Below are positions 19,943 through 28,469 of a stretch of DNA of 36,290 bases, piece by piece. The notes beneath the pieces were generated by a model. The model did no database searches and was not told the origin of the DNA. It saw only the letters and a list, made by a program, of their open reading frames with translations. The first letter of the stretch is position 1. Every line of letters starts with the position of its first letter. Source of the stretch: Betaproteobacteria bacterium (GTDB lineage: Bacteria > Pseudomonadota > Gammaproteobacteria > Burkholderiales > SG8-41); NCBI GenBank assembly GCA_016192835.1, contig JACPTJ010000161.1, positions 1 to 36,290 of the forward strand. Direction: 5' to 3'. The translations under genes were made by a program, and so were the position numbers.

Positions 19943-20932
19943 ATGCCGTCCTTCGAGCGCCTGAACCGACGTTACGGCCCCTGGGTCTCGCTGGCGTTGG
20001 GCATCGCCGCCGTGGTCTACGTGCGCCGTGGCCTGGGATTCGCCCCAGTGGCCATCGGCGTGCTGATGCTCGCCTGGATCGGGGCCGCGGCGCTGCGACG
20101 CCTGGCCCCCGTAGCTGTTACCCCCGACTCCGCCGAGCGCTCGATCACTTCCGTCTCGCGCTGGCGTCGCGTGGCCCTGCCGGCAGCGGGCAGTTTGGTT
20201 GTCGGCCTGTGGCAGAACGTCCTGTTCTATCTGCTGCCGCTGTGGTGGGCGTCGGCCGTTCCGGGATCGTGGAACGTCGCATTCCCCGCCGTGCTGGCTG
20301 GGATGGCGGTTCTCTCGTGCTTCGATTACCGCTGGCGCGCCTGGGTGCTGGACCGGCCGATCGTTCACGCTACCTGGAGCGCAGTCGTGCTGTTCGCGAC
20401 GCTGGTCCCGGCCGCCGCCGTCGTCGCCGTCCCGCTGCGGATCAGCCTGACCGTGTCGGCGGCCGTCGCCGCTTTGATGGTCGCCGTCGCGGTCATGCCA
20501 CGGATGCGTCTGCGTCGCGCCGGCCGCGGGCTCACCGTGGTGGCGATCACGGTCGCGTCGGCTGCCCTTGTGCCGTGGGCCGCGCCCGTGCTGCCTCCCG
20601 TTCCGGCCGTCCGCTTGGCCTCGGGCACCGGCACCGCCGTCCAGGCGCGGGCGTTGGTCGGCGCCGCCGACGTTTTTCCCGCCGGCACCGAACGGGTCTA
20701 CGTCTGGTTCGCCGTGGCGGTGCCCGCGCGTTATCGGCAGGCTATCTACTTCGAGTGGTACCGCGACGGCGAGCCGGTCGGGCGAGTCATCGAGACGTTC
20801 GTCGTCGGCGGCCGGCGCGAGGGTTTCCGGACCTGGGCCTCGCGCCCCGCCCCGGCGCCGGGACGCTGGCGGGTGGATCTGCGCACCGATTCGTCCCAGC
20901 TCATCGCACGCGAGTTCTTCGTCGTGCGTTGA
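19943..20932 (+). CDS. Membrane protein with DUF5924-like N-terminal and DUF2914-like C-terminal regions
   Basis: Multiple TM segments, then VYVWFAVAVPARYRQAIYFEWYRDGEPVGRV...GRWRVDLRTDSSQLIAREFFVV. Confidence 0.75.
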   Translation: MPSFERLNRRYGPWVSLALGIAAVVYVRRGLGFAPVAIGVLMLAWIGAAALRRLAPVAVTPDSAERSITSVSRWRRVALPAAGSLVVGLWQNVLFYLLPLWWASAVPGSWNVAFPAVLAGMAVLSCFDYRWRAWVLDRPIVHATWSAVVLFATLVPAAAVVAVPLRISLTVSAAVAALMVAVAVMPRMRLRRAGRGLTVVAITVASAALVPWAAPVLPPVPAVRLASGTGTAVQARALVGAADVFPAGTERVYVWFAVAVPARYRQAIYFEWYRDGEPVGRVIETFVVGGRREGFRTWASRPAPAPGRWRVDLRTDSSQLIAREFFVVR

Positions 20933-20959
20933 TAATTTCCCGCGTGTGCACGGTTGAGG

Positions 20960-21050
20960 TAAATAGGGTCAGTGTAACTTTTCCGCGGCGCATGCGTAAT
21001 GCTGCACGGCAAACCGTTCGGCTGAGAAAAAGTTACACTGACCCTATTTA
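20960..21050. repeat. Inverted repeat (TAAATAGGGTCAGTGTAACTTTT / AAAAGTTACACTGACCCTATTTA), about 23-bp arms
   Basis: Arms read directly at 20960-20982 and 21028-21050; related single arm at about 6141-6176. Confidence 0.88.
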
Positions 21051-21187
21051 CACTATTTACAACTATTTACAATTTACACACCGAACGATGGTCCGTACCC
21101 AAAGCTTCGCGCTCCTGATCGCAGCGTTGGCCGTGGTCCACGCCGCGTCCACGCGTGCCCAGGAACCGGACTTCGCGGCGGCGCGGA

Positions 21188-21829
21188 ATGGTACGGCAGA
21201 TCGAGAACATCACGGCGGCGCTCGGGGCAGTGACCGGTATCCCCGCGATCGACCGGCGCGTGCTCGACGCCTTCGCGAAAGTGCCGCGCCACCGGTTCGT
21301 GCCGCCGCCCCTCGTTCCGTACGCGTATATGAATACGCCGCTGCCGCTCGGCTACGACCAGAACCTGACGCAGCCTTCGCTGCTTGCGCTCATGACGCAG
21401 GCGCTGGAGCTGAAGCCGGGCGATCGCGTGTTCGAGACCGGCACCGACACCGGCTATCAGGCGGCGATCCTGGCGGAACTGGGGATGCGGGTGTTCAGCG
21501 TGGAGATCGTCGAGCCGCTGCTGAATATCGCGAAACGGTTGCTGCCTGCCCTCGGCTACGGCAACGTCGCTCTGCATCTCGCCGACGGCTACAACGGCTG
21601 GAAGGAAAACGCCCCTTACGACGCAATGCTCATCAAGGAATCGGTCGAGGAGATTCCAGGGGCACTGTGGCAACAACTCAGGTCCGGCGGCCGCATGGTG
21701 ATTCCGCTGGGACCCGCCGGCGGCCCGCAGATGCTGACGTTGGCGATCAAGCATCCTGACGGGAGCTCGGAACGCATACCGCTCTTCTCCGTGCGCTTCG
21801 CGCCCTTTCAGGGCGGATCGAGAACCTAG
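21188..21829 (+). CDS. Protein-L-isoaspartate O-methyltransferase-like protein (PCMT family); signal peptide region out of frame
   Basis: MVRQIENITAALGAVTGIPAIDRRVLDAFAKVPRHRFVP...GDRVFETGTDTGYQAAILAELG; a signal-peptide-like stretch from 21088 is in another frame. Confidence 0.8.
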   Translation: MVRQIENITAALGAVTGIPAIDRRVLDAFAKVPRHRFVPPPLVPYAYMNTPLPLGYDQNLTQPSLLALMTQALELKPGDRVFETGTDTGYQAAILAELGMRVFSVEIVEPLLNIAKRLLPALGYGNVALHLADGYNGWKENAPYDAMLIKESVEEIPGALWQQLRSGGRMVIPLGPAGGPQMLTLAIKHPDGSSERIPLFSVRFAPFQGGSRT

Positions 21830-21846
21830 ATCCACCGCAAAAATAG

Positions 21847-21896
21847 GGGGACAGACCACTAAGAATCTAAGGCAGTCGGCTTAGTGGTCTGTCCCC
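21847..21896. repeat. REP-like perfect inverted repeat, 17-bp arms, 16-nt spacer
   Basis: GGGGACAGACCACTAAG - aatctaaggcagtcgg - CTTAGTGGTCTGTCCCC. Confidence 0.9.
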
Positions 21897-21925
21897 TTTC
21901 ACCCCGCCGCCAAGAGGAGCAAGTC

Positions 21926-22495
21926 ATGGTTCGACGCGTAGTCATTGGTCACGACCAACAGGGCAAATCTATCGTTATTTCAGACGGCACGCCGCCGCTG
22001 GTGATCACCAATCCGCAGCGCCCGGGCTACGTTTCCACCGACATCTGGCGCACCGACGCCATGCCCGCGCCTATCGTCGCGAAGCCCGAGGAGCCCACGC
22101 TGGGGCCGCGGCGGCAGTTGCCGACGCAGCACGGCACGGTGATCCGCATCAACCGGGTCATGCCGGAGACCGAGGACGTTCGCCGCATGAGCCCGGAGCA
22201 GTCGAAGCAGGTGTTCGCTGCGCTCGGCAACGAGCAGGCCTCGACTTTCGGCAAGTCGGGGCGCCATCCATTGATGCACCGCACGCAGACGATCGATTAC
22301 GCCCTCGTTCTCGCGGGCGAGATCTACTGCGTGCTCGATGACAGCGAGGTGCTGCTGAAGGCGGGCGACGTGCTGATCCAGTGCGGGACCAATCACGCGT
22401 GGAGCAACCGCTCGAATGCCCCGTGCGATATTGCATTCGTGCTCATCGATGGCGTTTTCGACGCCGATCTCGCGGCCAGGCTCGATGATCATTGA
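21926..22495 (+). CDS. Cupin domain-containing protein
   Basis: MHRTQTIDYALVLAGEIYCVLDDSEVLLKAGDVLIQCGTNHAWSNRS cupin motif. Confidence 0.88.
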   Translation: MVRRVVIGHDQQGKSIVISDGTPPLVITNPQRPGYVSTDIWRTDAMPAPIVAKPEEPTLGPRRQLPTQHGTVIRINRVMPETEDVRRMSPEQSKQVFAALGNEQASTFGKSGRHPLMHRTQTIDYALVLAGEIYCVLDDSEVLLKAGDVLIQCGTNHAWSNRSNAPCDIAFVLIDGVFDADLAARLDDH

Positions 22496-22631
22496 GCAGC
22501 GCTGTGGCGCAAAGCAAGTCGCTGCCAGGCTCACGCCCCAGGTTGAAATGTGCGTTAAAATATTGTGATCCGCAACCGGCAGGGTGTCGAGGCGTTCGGC
22601 ACCGTCGTCGCGGCCTGTGTAAGGAGGTTTC

Positions 22632-23339
22632 ATGGCATCCCGTTTCATGCTTTGCAGCTTCAAGACCTGCCCGTGGGTGCAGCGCGCCGCGATCGTGCTG
22701 CAGGCGAAGCACGTTCCCTACGACATCACTTACATCGACCGCGATAACCGGCCGGACTGGTTCCTCGCCATTTCGCCGCATTCCAAGGTGCCGGTGCTGA
22801 GAATCGACGGCACTGACGCGTTGTTCGAATCGAACGCGATTGCGGAGTACCTGGACGAAACCGCGGCGCCGCGGCTGCACCCCGAAGACCCGATCGCACG
22901 CGCGCGCAACCGCGCGTGGACCGATTACGTGCCGACCTTCGCGAGCGCGGTATCCAATACCGCATACGCCGATTCGGAAGAGGAGTTCGGCGCGCGCGCA
23001 GCCAAGATCGCCGGGCCGTTCGGCAAGCTCGACGAAGCGCTCGTGAAGCGCGGCAATTCCGGCCCGTATTTCAACGGACCGAAATTCTCGCTGGTCGACG
23101 CCGCCTACGCACCATTTCTGCAGCGCTATACCTTCATGGACAGATTGCGGCCGCTCGGCGTCATCGAGAAATTTCCGCACCTCGCCGCGTGGCGCGATGC
23201 GCTGCTCGCCGCACCGGCGGTGAAGGAATCCACGGTCGCCAGCTTCGAAGCGGTGTGGCAGGAGAACCTTATTCTGCGCGGCCGCTGGCTTGGAAAGTTC
23301 GTGTCACCGAGCGTAGCCGGTGCCGCCGCGGCCGCATAG
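22632..23339 (+). CDS. Glutathione S-transferase family protein
   Basis: FKTCPWVQRAAIVLQAKHVPYDITYIDRDNRPDWFLAISPHSKVPVLRIDG...LFESNAIAEYLDE. Confidence 0.9.
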   Translation: MASRFMLCSFKTCPWVQRAAIVLQAKHVPYDITYIDRDNRPDWFLAISPHSKVPVLRIDGTDALFESNAIAEYLDETAAPRLHPEDPIARARNRAWTDYVPTFASAVSNTAYADSEEEFGARAAKIAGPFGKLDEALVKRGNSGPYFNGPKFSLVDAAYAPFLQRYTFMDRLRPLGVIEKFPHLAAWRDALLAAPAVKESTVASFEAVWQENLILRGRWLGKFVSPSVAGAAAAA

Positions 23340-23367
23340 CGCAATGTTCCAGCGTCAAAGCGCGTTC

Positions 23368-24813
23368 TTAGCGCTGCTCCGGCCCGGGATTGGCTTCAAG
23401 CACGAAAGACATTCCATCAGATAACTGCGACATGCGGCCCAGAAACAGGCTGCCTTTTGCGACGAACATCGCGCGTTTCATGGTTCCCTGTTTCATGTCC
23501 GCCAGCGCATGCCCCAAAAAAGGGACCGCCGCCGGCACATGCCCCTGCGTCGGAGAAAAACCCGGCATGCCGCGTTCTTTGACGAACTTTTCGATTTCCG
23601 TTTTTTCGATTTCGTGGTTGAGCGCCGCGAGCGACGCCATGATCCTGTAATTGGTATAGGGGGTGTTGCCGCTGCCCGACGGAAGTGTGACCTCCGGGTT
23701 GTGCAGTTCGGTCGCGTACTTGTCGATATCCATCATCTTCATGCCGATCCGGGCCAGCGGCTTCACGACCAAAGCGGTCATAATCGCCTGCTGTGAGGAA
23801 CCGGCGCCGATATCGTGTTTGCCCACCGAGTCGAGCCGAATCCGGGGACTCACGCCGTCGTCCCGGGTAATCAGCAAGGCGATTCCCCCCAGCACATCTT
23901 CGAGAATCGGCATGTTGTGCTTCAGATGAGCGGCGTATTTCATGCCGATCTTCGCCTGGCAACCGCCGCCTACGACCACGACATTGCGGTAAATACCCGC
24001 TTCGACGAGTGCCGCCGCTTCGACGATGGCATAAATGGGCGAAGCGCAGAACGCGCGCACGTCGTGTCCCGTCGCGTTCTGGCATCGACACATCTCGCCG
24101 ACGGCTTTTGACAAGCTGCCGCCGCCGCGATTGTAGCGGTCGCCAATCGCGGTTTCCGAGCATTCGAGGATGAAATCGACTTCCTGCGGTTTGATGCCTG
24201 CCCGCTTCATGAGATGACGCATCACCAACGCGCCCGAAGCTTTCGCGAGCAGGTTCTCCATCAGGACCTCTGCCTTGAGAGCGTCATCCTTATCGTGAGC
24301 GCTCCTGAGAGATCCAATCACTTCGCCCCGGTAATACAAAGGCAAGGCAAAACCTTCTTCGAGGATTTTTTGGTTCTGCCCGGCTGAAATTCCAGTGCCA
24401 AGCTTCTTGATTTCTTCGCTGCTGATGAATGGATGCTGTGCCACCGCATCGCGGATACGATCGACAAAGGATTGCTCCAGCGCCACGATGTCGAACGCGT
24501 CGGCGATTTTGAGCCATCCGTAAAATTCCTCTTCCGGCATGATTTCGCCGAAAGGACCCTGCCGCCCGGCCGCGTTCAGCAGATTGGTGTACCAGGGCTG
24601 CGGAAGATCGTGCAAATCGTCAGGGCGCAGGTTGCCGACGAAGACCTGGTTTGGGCCGTACCCGATCACCTGCTCGAACGTTCGCAGCGCGCGTTCAATG
24701 TCAGGCAGCAACGCCGGGTTCTCTTCCAGGTCGCGCATCGGTTTCGAGCCGTAGCGCACGAAGTCCGGAACGTTCACCAGCACGAACGCGCATTCCTTGA
24801 CAACGACGGACAT
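23368..24813 (-). CDS. grdC: Glycine/sarcosine/betaine reductase complex component C subunit beta (GrdC-like)
   Basis: 481 aa; ILEDVLGGIALLITRDDGVSPRIRLDSVGKHDIGAGSSQQAIMTALV, GMPGFSPTQGHVPAAVPFLGHA, GKGSLFLGRMSQLSDGMSFVLE characteristic of GrdC. Confidence 0.92.
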   Translation of the reverse strand: MSVVVKECAFVLVNVPDFVRYGSKPMRDLEENPALLPDIERALRTFEQVIGYGPNQVFVGNLRPDDLHDLPQPWYTNLLNAAGRQGPFGEIMPEEEFYGWLKIADAFDIVALEQSFVDRIRDAVAQHPFISSEEIKKLGTGISAGQNQKILEEGFALPLYYRGEVIGSLRSAHDKDDALKAEVLMENLLAKASGALVMRHLMKRAGIKPQEVDFILECSETAIGDRYNRGGGSLSKAVGEMCRCQNATGHDVRAFCASPIYAIVEAAALVEAGIYRNVVVVGGGCQAKIGMKYAAHLKHNMPILEDVLGGIALLITRDDGVSPRIRLDSVGKHDIGAGSSQQAIMTALVVKPLARIGMKMMDIDKYATELHNPEVTLPSGSGNTPYTNYRIMASLAALNHEIEKTEIEKFVKERGMPGFSPTQGHVPAAVPFLGHALADMKQGTMKRAMFVAKGSLFLGRMSQLSDGMSFVLEANPGPEQR

Positions 24814-24825
24814 GCGCCCTCCGCC

Positions 24826-26154
24826 TTATGCCTTATGACGATCGAATAGCGTCGGCTCGTTTACCTCGGCCTGCAAGGCATTCAGTGCACCGGTTGCGAT
24901 ATCGCGACGCAGCAGTTTCTCGGCCTCGGGATTCATCTCCTCGTTGCCCATGGGATTGATTATTTTCACGCCTTGTACCACCCGGGGAGCCCCGACCATC
25001 AATGCAACCGATGTCATGGCGGTTACTTGAACGGTCGGTATGCCGACTCGTTCTATCTCCTTGGCGAGCGCTGCACCGCAGCGCGTGCTCGTTCCTCATG
25101 TTGAGGTAAGGATGGCACCGGACACACCCTCGGACTTGAGTTCCGCGGCAATGGCCCGTCCCATCTTGCGGGCCATCTCCAGCCTCGTCGCCACGCCCGT
25201 GGTGCTGTAAAAACGCTCGTGCAACTTGCCGATCCCCTTCTCGCGTTCGATCTCCCGCATCGCATCGACGGGAATCAGGCGGTTCGGATTCTGGCGGGCG
25301 AAGACGGTTGCGTAGCCACTATGATTCACGTCATAGTCAGCTGCGGCCAGGGAGTCGATGTCTTTGAAACCATATCCGCCGAATCGAGTGGCGTTCTTTG
25401 ATTCAATTCCGTCAGGGTTTCCGGCAGGTACCAAACCCCCATCAGTAACCAGGGCGATGGTGGAAGAGCCGATGTCTTTTATTCCGGGGGCCGGCGCTAC
25501 CGGGTAGTGCGTGGGCTGAAGTACCTCCGGTTCGAATGGTTGCCCTTTCAGCTTATCGAGCAACATGGCAACCGCCCTCGCAGCGCCACTGCGGTCAGAT
25601 TCCTCGTTGACCAGGATGCCGCGCGGAAAGTAGCCTTCTTCTGCTGGTTTGCCTATCTTGTGTCCGGCAGCCTGCTTCATGGCGAGGTTTACCATTCTGG
25701 TGATCGCCTCATCCATGGTCCTGACCGAATCCCCGGTTTGCACTATGTAGACGTCTTTATGAAACAGATCGACGCCGGGGTTCTCGCCATACATGCCGGT
25801 CACGGCCGGGATGTTGAGCGCCTCCTGCACTTTCTTGCATATCGCGCCACAGGCAACCCCGTAGCGCCCGGCCTCGAATGCCGGCCCGGCTATAACGATA
25901 TCCGGATCATAGCGGCGGATTAACTGCACGATTTCATCGGCGGCCCCGTCGATTCTTTCTCCGAAATAATCGTCTCCGCAAATAGCGGTGGCTACGACCT
26001 CGCCTTTTTCTGCAAGCAGGCTCTGAATGGCCCTGCCCGGACCCGTGGGACCGTCAACAATCTGAGGCCCCCGATGTGCCTGATCCTCACCCCCCAAACC
26101 ACCAAAAAACTGGTTCAGATAATGCACGACCCTCAGTTTTTTCGACGCCATCAT
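24826..26154 (-). CDS. grdB: Glycine/betaine/sarcosine reductase component B gamma subunit, selenoprotein (GrdB-like copy 1), Sec TGA at 25096-25098
   Basis: Two in-frame ORFs (25096..26154 and 24826..25017) joined through TGA: ...AILTST-U-GTSTRCGAALAKEIERVGIPTVQVTAM; N-terminus VVHYLNQFFGGLGGED. Confidence 0.93.
25068..25084 (-). promoter_or_regulatory. Candidate bacterial SECIS hairpin of grdB copy 1
   Basis: GCGCTGC-GGT-GCAGCGC, loop at nt 22-24 counting TGA as 1-3. Confidence 0.75.
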
Positions 26155-26175
26155 GTCTCCTCAGGTTAGGCACTC

Positions 26176-27468
26176 CTAATACCGGACCGCCATCAGTCGC
26201 GAATCGCCCAACTGGCTGAACGAGCCTTTAATGTCACTTGCCGGCCTTCGCAACTCTTTTCCTGTCTGCGAGCCATCTGCCATGCCAACGACCTTTTCCG
26301 CAGGCGGCAGTGTGAGCATTGGGCTTGCGGTGGAGGCACCCATACTCACCATGGCATCGACGTGCGGAACGTTGCTGAAAACAGTGCTGGCTTTCAGAGT
26401 GACCTCACTCTCATCTATGCCCTGATGCATAAGGGCGAGAGCCGTCTTGATCCCGAGTTCCTCGCACCTTTGTGCCGTCAGCGCCATGGTCAACTCTGGA
26501 GCGCCTCCCCCGATCTTGGTCAGTACGGCGCCATCCACTCCGAGGATCCATTTCGCCAGGTTCGCCGCTACATTAGCGGTTCTTTCATACTCGGGAGCGT
26601 TGTTCGGGGCATTGCTGATGATGACACCGGCGAAGTACAGAGTTTTTCCGTGGTTTTGATAAAGCTCCTTGATCATCGGGTGGTTTTGAATGACGTATGT
26701 TGCAGCGTACCCCCGGTAGGGATCGGTGACCGCTCCATCGAAGAGCTCATTGGGGTGAAGGATGGTGGGGACTATTTTCTCGATATGGTGACCGTAAAGG
26801 ACGGGATCCCCCGGCAATGGTACGCGCTGGTTAGTGAACACCTGGCAGATGTAGGCTACTCTCGGCAGATCCTGCATGTCTTCAGCAGTGTCCCGGATCG
26901 GTGGGATGTCATAAATCTCCACCTCATCCGGCGTCAAATCGGCGCCTGCTTTAGCGAGGTAGACTGCCGTCTTCAGTCCGGCAATCTTCAGGGCGACACA
27001 ATATTCGTCGATGCTCGTACCGTTCGCCGAGGAGGCCAGGACGATCACATTGCATGTTCTGCCGTAAGGGCCGACTTCCGCGCCGGGGCCCCACATGTCG
27101 ATTATGCCCTCGTCCGGGCGCTGATATTGGCGTCCGCCGATGTTGTAATCATTGATGAGCACCGCGGCGCCACGCAGCACGCACGTGGTTCCGTGACCTG
27201 CCGTGCCTTGCATACCCACCGCGCCAGGAAAATCAGGGCCGCTCTCTGCGGTCCGGGCCCTTGGCTCAATGACATCCACGACGTTCACGATGCGGCATTT
27301 GTCACCGGGGTTTGCCAGTTCGATTGCGACGTCCGCGAGTCGCGTGTCTTGTTTGACCAGATCCTCAAGCTCCTGCCGGTTGACGGAGAGGATGCCATTG
27401 CGTACCGCTGTTGCATCGGCAAATCGAGTCTTTGTGATATGTACTATATTAAGCTCGAGTCTCACCAA
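26176..27468 (-). CDS. grdE: Glycine/betaine/sarcosine reductase component B alpha/beta proprotein-like (GrdE-like copy 1)
   Basis: 430 aa with TTG start; KIVPTILHPNELFDGAV...IKELYQNHGKTLYFAGVIISN, EEGIIDMWGPGAE-type motif characteristic of GrdE. Confidence 0.88.
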   Translation of the reverse strand: MVRLELNIVHITKTRFADATAVRNGILSVNRQELEDLVKQDTRLADVAIELANPGDKCRIVNVVDVIEPRARTAESGPDFPGAVGMQGTAGHGTTCVLRGAAVLINDYNIGGRQYQRPDEGIIDMWGPGAEVGPYGRTCNVIVLASSANGTSIDEYCVALKIAGLKTAVYLAKAGADLTPDEVEIYDIPPIRDTAEDMQDLPRVAYICQVFTNQRVPLPGDPVLYGHHIEKIVPTILHPNELFDGAVTDPYRGYAATYVIQNHPMIKELYQNHGKTLYFAGVIISNAPNNAPEYERTANVAANLAKWILGVDGAVLTKIGGGAPELTMALTAQRCEELGIKTALALMHQGIDESEVTLKASTVFSNVPHVDAMVSMGASTASPMLTLPPAEKVVGMADGSQTGKELRRPASDIKGSFSQLGDSRLMAVRY

Positions 27469-27516
27469 TGACTTCCCTGTGCTGGCGCATCATTATTATT
27501 TACGTAACCGTGCCGT

Positions 27517-27834
27517 TCACACGACTTTTTTGACCTGCTCCTCGATGTCCTGGATCCTGATTTCCCCGCCGGTAAGCCTCGCCACGCCCTCGCCGTTCTT
27601 ATAAAAAAGGTACGTCGGCAAGCCCATCACCTTGAGCTCCAGACAAAGGCGCCGGTTCCTGGAGGCGTCCACTTTGACGAATTTGATCGTGTCAGCACAG
27701 GATGCCTCGAGCTTTTCCACTTGTGGCATCAAAGCGAGACACGGCGCACAGCGCGGCCCCCAGAAATCGACCACCACCGGTTTTTCCGATTGCAGGACTT
27801 CCTCGGCAAACGTACCGCTATCCACCTCCAGCAT
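27517..27834 (-). CDS. trxA: Thioredoxin of the Grd-associated type with non-canonical CAPC active site
   Basis: VVVDFWGPRCAPCLALMPQVEKL; located between grdA and grdE. Confidence 0.9.
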   Translation of the reverse strand: MLEVDSGTFAEEVLQSEKPVVVDFWGPRCAPCLALMPQVEKLEASCADTIKFVKVDASRNRRLCLELKVMGLPTYLFYKNGEGVARLTGGEIRIQDIEEQVKKVV

Positions 27835-27845
27835 GGATTTCCTCC

Positions 27846-28325
27846 CTAGCCTTTGGCCACTTTTTCCCGAATGGCTTTGAAACGCTTGCCGATTTCTTCG
27901 GTATCGGCAGCCATGGTCCAGATGCCGATGTTCTCTTCGTAAACGGGCTCGGGAATGAACTGCCTGAGCTCGGGTTCCAGAATATGGTAGACGGGGAGGC
28001 CCAACGGGACTCCTGCCAATGGACCGGTGTAGCTCGGATCGCCAAACGTTACGGTTTCCGCCGAGATCTCCGCACCCTCGATGTCGCTGGCACCCAGGAC
28101 AACGATGATTTGATCTTTGGACAGGCCGTCACTTTCCGCGATTCGCTTGATGTTACGCTGGCTTTCCGGGTCCATCGTTCCGGCGGCGGTTCAGACAAAA
28201 CATTCGGTGACGGCGTAAACGACCTTTCCGCCTGCAGCCTCCACGCATTGTGCAATCGACGGTCCCTGCACGCCATCGCGTTCGCCAATGACGATGGCGC
28301 TCTTTCCCCGGATCCAGTTTTCCAT
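27846..28325 (-). CDS. grdA: Glycine/sarcosine/betaine reductase selenoprotein A (GrdA), Sec TGA at 28191-28193
   Basis: 159 aa read through TGA: [56 protein letters not shown]...; CFVUTAAG is the GrdA signature; the ORF track starts only at the internal Met after Sec. Confidence 0.95.
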
Positions 28326-28352
28326 GCTCGTCCTTTCGTTAAGAAACGATCT

Positions 28353-28381
28353 ATTGTAGTGCATTCAATAAACGCTTGGAA
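28353..28381 (-). promoter_or_regulatory. Possible sigma70-type promoter for grdA
   Basis: TTCCAA - 17 nt - TACAAT upstream of the grdA ATG at 28325. Confidence 0.35.
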
Positions 28382-28469
28382 CTTGCGGTCTTTGCCGGCT
28401 CAGCATGCGGACTCTCGCTGCGGAGATATGCCGACCCATCTCGTAGGGTGGATGAAGGTGAAAATTGTC

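Noticed and set aside
20209-21759. 516-aa plus-strand ORF
   Set aside because: Overlaps the DUF2914-like and PCMT-like genes in another frame and is Arg-rich; only the short signal-peptide-like segment near 21088 appears meaningful
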